64,000 bases of DNA, from assembly GCA_002311655.1 (NCBI GenBank), contig DBYZ01000009.1, positions 178,795-242,794 on the forward strand, read 5' to 3'. This DNA is from Bacteroidales bacterium UBA1173 (GTDB lineage Bacteria > Bacteroidota > Bacteroidia > Bacteroidales > F082). Made by a program: the position numbers and the translations under genes. The notes beneath the pieces are model-generated. The model had not been told where the DNA came from and did no database searches. It was given only the letters and a program-made list of their open reading frames with translations. This document shows, piece after piece, positions 49,505 to 58,052 of this stretch. How positions within the stretch are numbered: position 1 is the stretch's first letter; every line of letters begins with the position of its first letter.

Positions 49505-52063
49505 ATGAGACGTTTTCTTCTAATTATAATAATAACGCTCGCCTCTGTGGCGGCATTTGCGCAACATACCGTTGTCAAAGGTAAAGTCGTTGATATAGAA
49601 TCAGGAGAGACTCTTCCTTACGCAAATATATCGTATGTCGTTGACGGTAAGACTTATGGAACCGCCAGCGACATCGATGGTTTTTACAGACTTGAATCCG
49701 ACCAGATTTTTGATTACGTCACCTTTGAATACGCCGGCTACAAGCCTTACAAGGTGAAAATCAATCGTTTCACAACGCAAACCGTCAACGCCAAGATGGA
49801 ATCGGTGTCCATAACGCTGCCGAAAGCCGAAATCAAGGCGAAACGAAAAATCAAGGAACGCTATAAACGTAAAAACAATCCTGCTGTTGAGCTTATTAAA
49901 AAAGTTCAAAACAACGCCGAGCGAAACAGCCTTACCGGCTTCGACTACTACCAATATGATGAGTATTCAAAACTCGAACTGGGTCCGTCGAATCTCAGCG
50001 ACAGCCTTGCGACAAAGGGTTACATGAAAAACATGAGTTTCGTGTGCGAAAACATGCTCACTTCACGTCTGACAGGCCGCAACTACCTCTCGATGTATTT
50101 CGTGGAGACGCTGTCAAAGACCTATTATCGTAAGGAACCGCATTGCCTCACCACGGAAGTCACAGATTCCAAAGACGTTTTGCTAAGCAAATTCCTCGAT
50201 TTCACATCAATGGAGGCGGTCATCGACAACTGGATCGGCTTCGTCGACGTGTATCAACGCAACGTCAACCTGTTCAACAACGAGTACACCTCCCCGATGT
50301 CGCCAATAGCTGTGGCTTTCTACCATTTTTATATTGTCGACACAGTACAATATGAGAATGAAAACTGCATCGTTTTGGCGTTCACTCCTGCCAACCAGAT
50401 GGATATGGGACTCTGCGGAAGTCTTTGGATTACAAACGACACCTCTTACATGGTGAAGAAGGTGCAGCTGCAGATTCCAAAGCACTCAGGCACCAATTTC
50501 GTCGAGGCAATGATGTTCGAGCAGGAATATAAAAAGGTAGGTTCGGTGATGCTCCCGACACATTACAGCCTCACCGCCGACATCTTTTATCTTGGTGTAG
50601 CCTTGCACGGCAAACGTTCGGGCGTCTTCTCAAACATCGAGATCAACAAGCCGATGCCTGACAATTTCTATTCCAACAAACCTGAGAAAACACGAAGCAA
50701 GACGTTTTACGACCATCGTGACGACGAAGAGTATTGGAAAGAACGACGCACAGACAGCCTATCCACTCATGAGAAACGCATCGCCGAAGATAACGAAAGG
50801 CTCAAGAAAGTATGGCGTTTCCGAATCCTCTCAGGTACAGCTTTGGCTATCGGATACAACTACATCGACTGCGGTCCTATTGACATAGGTCCAGTTTTTA
50901 ACATGTTGAGTCATAACGACATAGAAGGCTGGCGTGTACGTTTTGGCGCAAAAACAAACACACGTTTCCACAAACATATCTTCCTTGAAGGTTTCTTGGC
51001 TTATGGCACGAAGGACGAGAAATTAAAGTATCGTGGCCAGATTATGTACTCGTTCAACAATAAAGTCAACAACCAGTGGGAGTTCCCGATGAACCTGCTG
51101 ACGTTGTCGTATGAACACAACACCACCGTGCCGCGCATGGATAACTTCGGATATAGCATCAACGAAGACCTCGACCGCCTCGGAAGGTCAATCAGCCGTC
51201 AAAAGAACCGCAAGATGATTTTCGTCGACAAGCTGAGGATGCAATACGATTATGAGTTGCAAGCTCAAATCGGCTTTAAGCTTTTCGCTGAATATAAGGA
51301 GCAAAGACCGCTTGGAGAACTCATTTACGAGACCAACGGAGGTAAGATTTACAATCCGTTCATCACAAATGCCGTCGGTTTCGAAATACGTTTCGCATAC
51401 AACGAGAAAGTCTATCAGATTCACCAATATCGCAAGCCGCTGGCAAGTTCGGTAGCGCCAGTATTCACCATCGGCTACAGCTACGGCGGCAAGTATCTCG
51501 GCTCCGATTATGAATATCATAAAATCCAGGCGATGTTCAGCAAACGCTGGTTCTTAAGCGTACTCGGCATCGCAGATTTGCACATCACAGGTGGTTACGT
51601 TGCCGGCGAGGTGCCCTACCCTCTCCTCTTCGCCCACCGTGCCAACCAAGGCATCTACTACGACGAACGAGGATTCAATCTCATGAACTACAATGAGTTT
51701 GTCAGTCAGTATTATGTTCAGGGAACATTTGACTACAACTTTAACGGATTCATTCTCAACAGGATACCTCTCATCGGCAAACTAAAACTCCGTGAAGTTC
51801 TGTCTGTCAAGGCTGTCTGGGGAGGACTCTCCAACGAATGCAACCCGGCAAGCGGCAACGAAAGTCTTTTCAAGTTCCCTACCGCCCCCGACGGAAGCAC
51901 ACAGACCTACACTTTGGAAAAAGAGCCATACGTTGAAGGCGGAATTGGTATAGCTAACATATTCAGTATCTTGAGGATAGACTATGTACGACGCTTCAAC
52001 TACCTCGACCATCCTGAGGCAGACAAATGGGGAATTTTCTTTTCGTTAAAAGTGAAATTCTAA
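49505..52063 (+). CDS. DUF5686 outer-membrane protein with carboxypeptidase-like N-domain, copy 1
   Basis: 852 residues. Signal peptide (LLIIIITLASVAAFAQ). A CarboxypepD_reg-like domain (VVKGKVVDIESGETLPYANI, SDIDGFYRLESD) precedes the DUF5686 region (NPAVELIKKVQNN, YYQYDEYSKLELG, YVETL-type blocks), and the last 350 residues alternate as expected for a beta-barrel, ending FFSLKVKF with a C-terminal Phe. Function unknown; found widely in Bacteroidota. Begins 3 bp after glmS. Overlaps the end of the nitroreductase gene by 4 bp. Confidence 0.85.
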   Translation: MRRFLLIIIITLASVAAFAQHTVVKGKVVDIESGETLPYANISYVVDGKTYGTASDIDGFYRLESDQIFDYVTFEYAGYKPYKVKINRFTTQTVNAKMESVSITLPKAEIKAKRKIKERYKRKNNPAVELIKKVQNNAERNSLTGFDYYQYDEYSKLELGPSNLSDSLATKGYMKNMSFVCENMLTSRLTGRNYLSMYFVETLSKTYYRKEPHCLTTEVTDSKDVLLSKFLDFTSMEAVIDNWIGFVDVYQRNVNLFNNEYTSPMSPIAVAFYHFYIVDTVQYENENCIVLAFTPANQMDMGLCGSLWITNDTSYMVKKVQLQIPKHSGTNFVEAMMFEQEYKKVGSVMLPTHYSLTADIFYLGVALHGKRSGVFSNIEINKPMPDNFYSNKPEKTRSKTFYDHRDDEEYWKERRTDSLSTHEKRIAEDNERLKKVWRFRILSGTALAIGYNYIDCGPIDIGPVFNMLSHNDIEGWRVRFGAKTNTRFHKHIFLEGFLAYGTKDEKLKYRGQIMYSFNNKVNNQWEFPMNLLTLSYEHNTTVPRMDNFGYSINEDLDRLGRSISRQKNRKMIFVDKLRMQYDYELQAQIGFKLFAEYKEQRPLGELIYETNGGKIYNPFITNAVGFEIRFAYNEKVYQIHQYRKPLASSVAPVFTIGYSYGGKYLGSDYEYHKIQAMFSKRWFLSVLGIADLHITGGYVAGEVPYPLLFAHRANQGIYYDERGFNLMNYNEFVSQYYVQGTFDYNFNGFILNRIPLIGKLKLREVLSVKAVWGGLSNECNPASGNESLFKFPTAPDGSTQTYTLEKEPYVEGGIGIANIFSILRIDYVRRFNYLDHPEADKWGIFFSLKVKF

Positions 52064-52692
52064 AGGATAATATCTTCCAATTTTACTTTCGGCACGTAAT
52101 GCACGCCGTCAACACGGAAATATGCACGGCTTTCGTCAACGGAAATCTGTTTCAGTTTGATGTTTTCAGCGCCTTTTCCAACAGCAAGTATCGCCAACGG
52201 CTCATATTTCAAGCCGAAATGTTCAACGATATTCGCCTTGTTGAACGCGCAAATCATCACACAATTCAAACCCATTTCAGTTGCCTTCAACGACATGCTC
52301 TGTAACGAAATTCCCAAGTCAATGTCGATGATTTTGGTCTCAGGTGCCGAGGTGCAGACAATGATAAATGCCTCAGGCTCAGTGCCTTCGTATGGTAGAT
52401 GAAGCTCCGGAAGCATGCCGCCGAGCTTGATGTTTTTCAAAACGAAGTCCGCGTCCTCGCCTTTAGTCACAAGCTTAAATCGCAGCACCTGCTGGTTCTT
52501 CCCCGATGCGATCTTCGTGTTCACATTCACGATGCGACGCAGCATGTCGTCAGTCACCACAAAGTCTTTTTTATAGCCTCGATAACTGCGGTTTTTCTCA
52601 AACAAAGCGTCCAAAGAGACATGCTTACTCGTTGATTTTCTTGAACCTGAAGCGAATTCTTCCATTCGTTTCTCTAAATATCCGTCTGCCAT
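52060..52692 (-). CDS. Nitroreductase family protein
   Basis: 210 residues. FMN-binding nitroreductase fold: RSYRGYKKDFVVTDDMLRRI, IASGKNQQVLRFKLV, and DIDLGISLQSMSLKATEMGL, with ILAVGKGAENIKL near the end. Substrate unknown. Between two DUF5686 genes but on the other strand. Confidence 0.85.
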   Translation of the reverse strand: MADGYLEKRMEEFASGSRKSTSKHVSLDALFEKNRSYRGYKKDFVVTDDMLRRIVNVNTKIASGKNQQVLRFKLVTKGEDADFVLKNIKLGGMLPELHLPYEGTEPEAFIIVCTSAPETKIIDIDLGISLQSMSLKATEMGLNCVMICAFNKANIVEHFGLKYEPLAILAVGKGAENIKLKQISVDESRAYFRVDGVHYVPKVKLEDIIL

Positions 52693-52710
52693 AGCTTAAA
52701 TTTTAACATG

Positions 52711-52737
52711 CAAATATAGGAATTTTTTTTAATTTTG
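52711..52737. promoter_or_regulatory. Divergent promoters of the nitroreductase and DUF5686 copy 2
   Basis: Minus-strand TATATTTG at 52711-52718 and plus-strand TAATTTTG at 52730-52737. Only 11 bp separate the boxes, so the two promoters overlap and probably compete. Confidence 0.55.
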
Positions 52738-52750
52738 CGCCATAATAATC

Positions 52751-55219
52751 ATGAAAATGAGATTTGTAAAAATCATATTACTCATTATCGTTGTTTTTGT
52801 TGAAATAGCTGCAAATGCTCAGATTTTCAGCGTGAACGGCTGCGTTATGGACAGCGTCACAAAGCAGAAGCTGGCGTTTGTTAACATCACCATCAACGAT
52901 GACGGCAAATTCGGAACGACAACCGACATCGACGGAAGCTTCAGCATAACAAGCAAAAAAGAGATTGAGAGTCTTACTTTTTCATACGTCGGATACAAGA
53001 AAAAGCACGTTTTTTCGGGAGATTTCAATCAAAAAAACAACAAGTTTTTTCTTAGTCCCATAAGTTACAAACTTGATGAAGTCGTTTTTTACGCTGGTGA
53101 GAATCCAGCCCATCGCATCATCGACAGCGTGGTGAGAAACCGCAAGCACAACAACCCGGAAAGGCTTGATTACTACTCATTTACGATGTATGACCGCATG
53201 GTTTTCACTATCGACACCACCGAGGTTGCAGACTCTGTTTTTCTGGATTTCGGCAAGCTCTGGCGCGAAAACGATCTCATGGTCATGGAGACAGTCTCCG
53301 AGATTTATCACAAGAAACCGAACAAAAACAAGCGCGAAATCAAGGCAAATCTGGTGTCGGGACTCAAAAATCCAATGTATTTCTACGTTCTCGACGGGAT
53401 GCAAAGCACCCATTTTTATGACGAATTCATCACCGTTTACCAGAAAAACTACGTCAACCCGATCACGCCAGGCAGCAAGTCACGTTATTTCTTCGGTTTG
53501 GAATCCGTGATGCCTACCGCAGAAGGCGACTCCTTATATATAATATCGTTCAAGCCACGCCGCGGCACCACTTTCGACGCACTCAAAGGCGTGATGACAA
53601 TCACTTCAGATGGCTGGGCCATCGTCAACGTGAAAGCCGAAGCCGCCGACAAATCGAACACTCTCGACGTTAAAATCCAGCAGCTTTACGCGAAAATCAA
53701 TGACTCTGTATGGTTTCCGGTGCAGCTCAACACTGACATTGTTTTTCTGCGAATGCTCGCTGAAGACCATTCAATGATGCTTTCGACGGGCATGACTGCC
53801 GAGAACACCAACACTTCACTCAATGGCATCGGGAAAAGCTATATTTCTAACATCAATCTAACCGAACCCATTGATAATAAGAAGTTTGGCTCAACTGACA
53901 TCGATATTGCCGAAGACTCTGGAATGAAAGACGAGACATTCTGGAAATATTATCGAAACGACAGTTTAAACCAAAGAATATTAAACACTTACAAAGTCGT
54001 CGACACCATAGTCGAAGACATGGTCAATGAAATGGGCATCGACTTTGACCAGATTTTGAATACCACCAGCACCATCCTCAAAGACGGTGCCATCCCATGG
54101 GGCAAATTCAACATCGGCTTGTCAGATTTGATTAAGTACAACATCGCAAACAAGTTTTATCTCGGATTAGGTCTGACAACAAATGAAAGACTCTCGAAAC
54201 ATTTAGGTTTTGGAGGCTATTTCGGCTATTGGTTCGGTGCAAAACACGCCAACTATGGCGGTGATATCAATCTGAAATTCAATCGAAAACATGATTTTGG
54301 CTTACGCCTGAGTTTTGACCACAAATACGTCACTGTCGGTGATTATGGTTTCATTAACGGTTCTAAAAACCTGTTAAACGAGAGCAATTACAAGGATTTT
54401 TACGTCAAGTGGACAACACTGAACACAACGGCGGCGGCAGAGTTATCCACTCGTTTCTTAAAGGTTTGCAAAGGTTTCGTGCGATTCAGTCTAAGCGACA
54501 AACTGATGTACGACTGGTACAGTTTCCTTTCAAACGACATGGTTTACAACGGAAATTTCAGAATCACGACCCTCGATTTCAGACTTCGAATCGCACCTGG
54601 AGAGCGTTACATGCTCACAAACAAAGGTCTCGTCACCGTTGAGCAAGGCAGGCCTTTGATATGGCTGTCGTACCAGAAAAGCTTGAAAGGCATTTTGGAT
54701 TGTCCATACAATTTCGACAAGATTCAAGCACAGCTAACTTATTCGTGGTTAACGCGTTATCTCGGAAAAACCACCATCGTGCTTCAAGCCGGATACGTGT
54801 TTGGCGACACTCCGATTTTCGAAAACTTCAACATCTACGGCACCAACTACGGCTTCGAGTTATATGCTCCAGAAAGCTTCGCAACAATGCTTATCAACGA
54901 GTTTGTCTGCGACCGATTCGCATTGCTTTTCTTCACTCATAATTTCGGTAAGTTCTTCAAAACCAAATGGTTCAATCCGGAATTTATCTTCGTAACAAAT
55001 GTCGGATGGGGCGACATCAGCAATATCGAAAAACACCAAGGCATCGAACAGAAAAGCATGAAAGACGGCTTCTATGAAAGTGGTTTGGTAATTGATAACT
55101 TATTGAAAATCAGCACAGCACAGATTGGTTTTGGTGCATATTATCGCTATGGTGCCAACTCTTTCGACAAAGTCGCCGACAACTTCGCTTTCAAACTGAA
55201 ACTCTCGCTCAAGCTATAA
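52751..55219 (+). CDS. DUF5686 outer-membrane protein with carboxypeptidase-like N-domain, copy 2
   Basis: 822 residues. Signal peptide (IILLIIVVFVEIAANAQ). N-terminal SVNGCVMDSVTKQKLAFVNI and TTDIDGSFSITS is the CarboxypepD_reg-like domain; then NPAHRIIDSVVRNRKHNNPE, the DUF5686 hallmark, and a long barrel-like C-terminal part ending FAFKLKLSLKL. Clearly paralogous to the gene at 49505 in layout but diverged. Overlaps the kinase gene downstream by 11 bp at convergent ends. Confidence 0.85.
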   Translation: MKMRFVKIILLIIVVFVEIAANAQIFSVNGCVMDSVTKQKLAFVNITINDDGKFGTTTDIDGSFSITSKKEIESLTFSYVGYKKKHVFSGDFNQKNNKFFLSPISYKLDEVVFYAGENPAHRIIDSVVRNRKHNNPERLDYYSFTMYDRMVFTIDTTEVADSVFLDFGKLWRENDLMVMETVSEIYHKKPNKNKREIKANLVSGLKNPMYFYVLDGMQSTHFYDEFITVYQKNYVNPITPGSKSRYFFGLESVMPTAEGDSLYIISFKPRRGTTFDALKGVMTITSDGWAIVNVKAEAADKSNTLDVKIQQLYAKINDSVWFPVQLNTDIVFLRMLAEDHSMMLSTGMTAENTNTSLNGIGKSYISNINLTEPIDNKKFGSTDIDIAEDSGMKDETFWKYYRNDSLNQRILNTYKVVDTIVEDMVNEMGIDFDQILNTTSTILKDGAIPWGKFNIGLSDLIKYNIANKFYLGLGLTTNERLSKHLGFGGYFGYWFGAKHANYGGDINLKFNRKHDFGLRLSFDHKYVTVGDYGFINGSKNLLNESNYKDFYVKWTTLNTTAAAELSTRFLKVCKGFVRFSLSDKLMYDWYSFLSNDMVYNGNFRITTLDFRLRIAPGERYMLTNKGLVTVEQGRPLIWLSYQKSLKGILDCPYNFDKIQAQLTYSWLTRYLGKTTIVLQAGYVFGDTPIFENFNIYGTNYGFELYAPESFATMLINEFVCDRFALLFFTHNFGKFFKTKWFNPEFIFVTNVGWGDISNIEKHQGIEQKSMKDGFYESGLVIDNLLKISTAQIGFGAYYRYGANSFDKVADNFAFKLKLSLKL

Positions 55220-56057
55220 CGTTTTGATAATACTCAATCAAACCGTCCATTGGACTCTTGAGAATTTTAGAGCATTTAATGTTATGATTTTCAAGCACTT
55301 GCAGAAGAATATCTTGAAAAGCAAACGCTATTGATCCAACAAAGCCGACAGCTTGAGATTTCTCCATTACGCTCCGCTCCAGTCGAAATGACAAAATGAA
55401 TGCCTCAAAACATTCAGTCACTATATTTTTAACATATTGATTATCAATATTTTCATAAGCAAATACACTGAATTCAGCCAGATATCTTGACGGCTGCTCT
55501 CCTTGATAAACACGTTTCAGAAATGCATCACGATTCAAATGATATTTCTCATCAAACTTAGTGCGCAATTCTTCAGGCATGATGCCCAAGAAATAATCAT
55601 GGACGATGCGCTTTCCAATGTGACAGCCACTCCCCTCGTCACCCAACATAAATCCAAGAGACACAACACTTTGCGTGATGTCATTACCATCATAAACACA
55701 GGCATTCGAACCCGTGCCAAGTATACAAGCCACGCCAGGATTACTTCCGAAAAGCGCATGACATGCAGCCAAAGTGTCGGGATACACATCAGCATTCGCC
55801 TGTGGGCACAACTTGCTAAAAATCAGTTTTATCTTCAACTGATTGCCATCGCTGCCGCATCCCGAGCCGTAAAAATAAACATTACTAACATCCTGATTAT
55901 CAATAGATTTTATCGCCTCACCAATAATATTGTTCATCGTCAGATTATCAGTGAAATTCGGATTAAATCCATTGGTAATGAATCGTTTGGCAACATTATT
56001 GCCATCTAGAAGAACCCACTCGGCTTTCGTTGAGCCACAGTCACAAATCAGTATCAT
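55209..56057 (-). CDS. BadF/BadG-type ATPase, N-acetylglucosamine kinase-like
   Basis: 282 residues from 56057 (MILICDCGSTKAEWVLLDGN). The longer open frame to 56489 runs antisense through the start of speA and is not supported; the -7 box TAACTTTG at 56072-56079 agrees with the short start. Phosphate 1 motif CDCGSTKAEW, ACILGTGSNACVYDG, and LGDEGSGCHIGKR are those of the NagK-like group. Probably phosphorylates an amino sugar. Residues about 222-234 (ILSFRLERSVMEKSQ) come from repeat copy D. Confidence 0.83.
   Translation of the reverse strand: MILICDCGSTKAEWVLLDGNNVAKRFITNGFNPNFTDNLTMNNIIGEAIKSIDNQDVSNVYFYGSGCGSDGNQLKIKLIFSKLCPQANADVYPDTLAACHALFGSNPGVACILGTGSNACVYDGNDITQSVVSLGFMLGDEGSGCHIGKRIVHDYFLGIMPEELRTKFDEKYHLNRDAFLKRVYQGEQPSRYLAEFSVFAYENIDNQYVKNIVTECFEAFILSFRLERSVMEKSQAVGFVGSIAFAFQDILLQVLENHNIKCSKILKSPMDGLIEYYQNVIA
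55355..55393. repeat. In-frame palindromic repeat, copy D (left half)
   Basis: GAGATTTCTCCATTACGCTC, then CGCTCCAGTCGAAATGACA. Orientation opposite to the gene; reading the other strand yields SFRLERSVMEKSQ within the kinase. Confidence 0.8.
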
Positions 56058-56071
56058 TTTGAAATTTTTTG

Positions 56072-56118
56072 CAAAGTTAAAAAAAACTTCACACCTATTA
56101 ATATATTTGCTACATTTG
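56072..56118. promoter_or_regulatory. Divergent promoters of the sugar kinase and speA
   Basis: Minus-strand TAACTTTG at 56072-56079; plus-strand TATATTTG at 56102-56109 and TACATTTG at 56111-56118, of which the second is the nearer to the speA ATG at 56139. Confidence 0.55.
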
Positions 56119-56138
56119 CACACCAAATTATTGTAACT

Positions 56139-58052
56139 ATGGGAAGAAGTATGAGAAAATGGCGTGTTGAGGACTCGGCAGAGCTCTACAACATCAACAA
56201 CTGGGGCATTAACTATTTCTCTATCAACGATAAAGGCAACGTGGTGGTGACGCCGCGTGAAGGCTGTGCCTCCGTTGACCTTCGTGAACTTGTCGACGAG
56301 CTTCAGCTCCGCGACGTGTCGGCTCCTATGCTGATACGTTTCCCCGACATCATCGATACTCGTATTGAGAAAATCGACTCCTGTTTCAAGGAAGCTGCCA
56401 AGGAATACGATTACAAAGGCAAGAATTTCATCGTTTTCCCTATAAAAGTCAACCAGATGCGCCCTGTGGTCGAGGAAATCGTGAGCCACGGCAAGAAATT
56501 CAACATCGGATTGGAAGCCGGTTCAAAACCTGAGCTTCACGCTATCATAGCATCCAACACCGACAGTGAATCGCTTATCATCTGCAACGGCTACAAAGAC
56601 GAGAGTTTCATCGAGTTGGCATTGCTCGCGCAGAAGATGGGCCGCACCATCATCATCGTGGTTGAGAAAATGAATGAGCTCCGACTCATCGCCAAGCTGT
56701 CAAAACAACTGAAAGTCACGCCAAAAATCGGTATCCGAATCAAATTGGCAAGCTCCGGCGCAGGCAAATGGGAAGACTCGGGCGGCGACGCGTCGAAGTT
56801 CGGACTCTCATCTTCAGAATTGCTCGAAGCACTTGAATATCTTGAGAAAAACAATATGATGGAGTGCCTCAAGCTGGTGCATTACCATATCGGCAGCCAA
56901 GTTACAAAAATCAGAAGCATAAAAATCGCCTTGAAAGAAGCCGCACAGTTCTACGTTCAGCTTCATAAGATGGGCTTTAACGTTGAATTTGTTGACGTTG
57001 GCGGCGGCCTCGGTGTCGACTACGACGGCACACACTCTGCCAACAGCGCCAGCTCGGTCAACTATACCATCCAGGAATATGTCAACGACGCGATTTTCTC
57101 TATCGTCGACGCCTGCGACAAAAACGGACTCACACACCCGAACATCATCAACGAATCGGGGCGCGCTTTGACGGCACATCACTCCGTTTTGATTATGGAA
57201 GTGCTTGAAACAGCGTCACTTCCGACATGGGACGATGACAATGAGAAAGTTGAAGACACTGACCACGAGCTTATCCACGACCTCTACGAGACTTGGGAAA
57301 ACCTCACAAGCAAGCAGTCGTCGATGCTCGAGACCTGGCACGATGCACAGGAAATCCGCGAGGAAGCCCTCGACCTCTTCAACATGGGACTTCTCGACCT
57401 CAAGACACGCGCAAAGATCGAACGTATTTTCTGGTCTGTGGCACTGGAAATCAACCAGTTGGCATCACATCAGAAACGCGTCCCGGATGAGTTGCTCGCA
57501 CTGCCTAAGTTATTGGCCGACAAGTATTTCTGCAACTTCTCAATGTTCCAGTCATTGCCAGACGCATGGGCTATCGACCAGGTATTCCCTACCATGCCGA
57601 TCCATCGTTTGAACGAATATCCTGACCGCGAGGCGACTTTGCAAGACATCACTTGCGATTCCGACGGCAAGATGACCACTTACGTCACCGGCCACAGTCT
57701 GTCGCACAACCTGCCAGTTCACACTCTTACGAAGAATGAGCCATATTATATCGGTGTGTTTCTCGTTGGCGCATATCAGGAGATCTTGGGCGACATGCAC
57801 AACCTCTTCGGTGACACCAACGCCGTTCACGTCTCCGTCGACGAGAAAGGTTATTACATCGACCAACTCATTGATGGTGAGACAGTTGCAGAGGTCTTGG
57901 AATATGTCCAATACAGTCCGAAGAAGCTCGTTAGAACTGTCGAGTCGTGGGTTACAAGCTGCGTAAAAGCAGGAAAGATTACTGTTGAAGAAGGAAAAGA
58001 GTTCTTATCTAATTATAGATCAGGACTTTACGGATATACTTACCTCGAATAA
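56139..58052 (+). CDS. speA: Biosynthetic arginine decarboxylase
   Basis: 637 residues. Makes agmatine for polyamine (spermidine) synthesis; PLP fold III enzyme. Motifs: NWGINYFSINDKGNVVV, FPIKVNQMRPVVEEI with the PLP lysine, GLEAGSKPELHAI, ICNGYKDESFIELAL, VHYHIGSQ written here LVHYHIGSQ, VDVGGGLGVDYDG, and NESGRALTAHHSVL. Length normal. Its stop and the next start overlap as TAATG. Confidence 0.95.
   Translation: MGRSMRKWRVEDSAELYNINNWGINYFSINDKGNVVVTPREGCASVDLRELVDELQLRDVSAPMLIRFPDIIDTRIEKIDSCFKEAAKEYDYKGKNFIVFPIKVNQMRPVVEEIVSHGKKFNIGLEAGSKPELHAIIASNTDSESLIICNGYKDESFIELALLAQKMGRTIIIVVEKMNELRLIAKLSKQLKVTPKIGIRIKLASSGAGKWEDSGGDASKFGLSSSELLEALEYLEKNNMMECLKLVHYHIGSQVTKIRSIKIALKEAAQFYVQLHKMGFNVEFVDVGGGLGVDYDGTHSANSASSVNYTIQEYVNDAIFSIVDACDKNGLTHPNIINESGRALTAHHSVLIMEVLETASLPTWDDDNEKVEDTDHELIHDLYETWENLTSKQSSMLETWHDAQEIREEALDLFNMGLLDLKTRAKIERIFWSVALEINQLASHQKRVPDELLALPKLLADKYFCNFSMFQSLPDAWAIDQVFPTMPIHRLNEYPDREATLQDITCDSDGKMTTYVTGHSLSHNLPVHTLTKNEPYYIGVFLVGAYQEILGDMHNLFGDTNAVHVSVDEKGYYIDQLIDGETVAEVLEYVQYSPKKLVRTVESWVTSCVKAGKITVEEGKEFLSNYRSGLYGYTYLE

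Noticed and set aside
55209..56489. 426-residue form of the sugar kinase
   Set aside because: The extra 144 residues run antisense to speA and show no family likeness; a -7 box and the family start agree with 56057.
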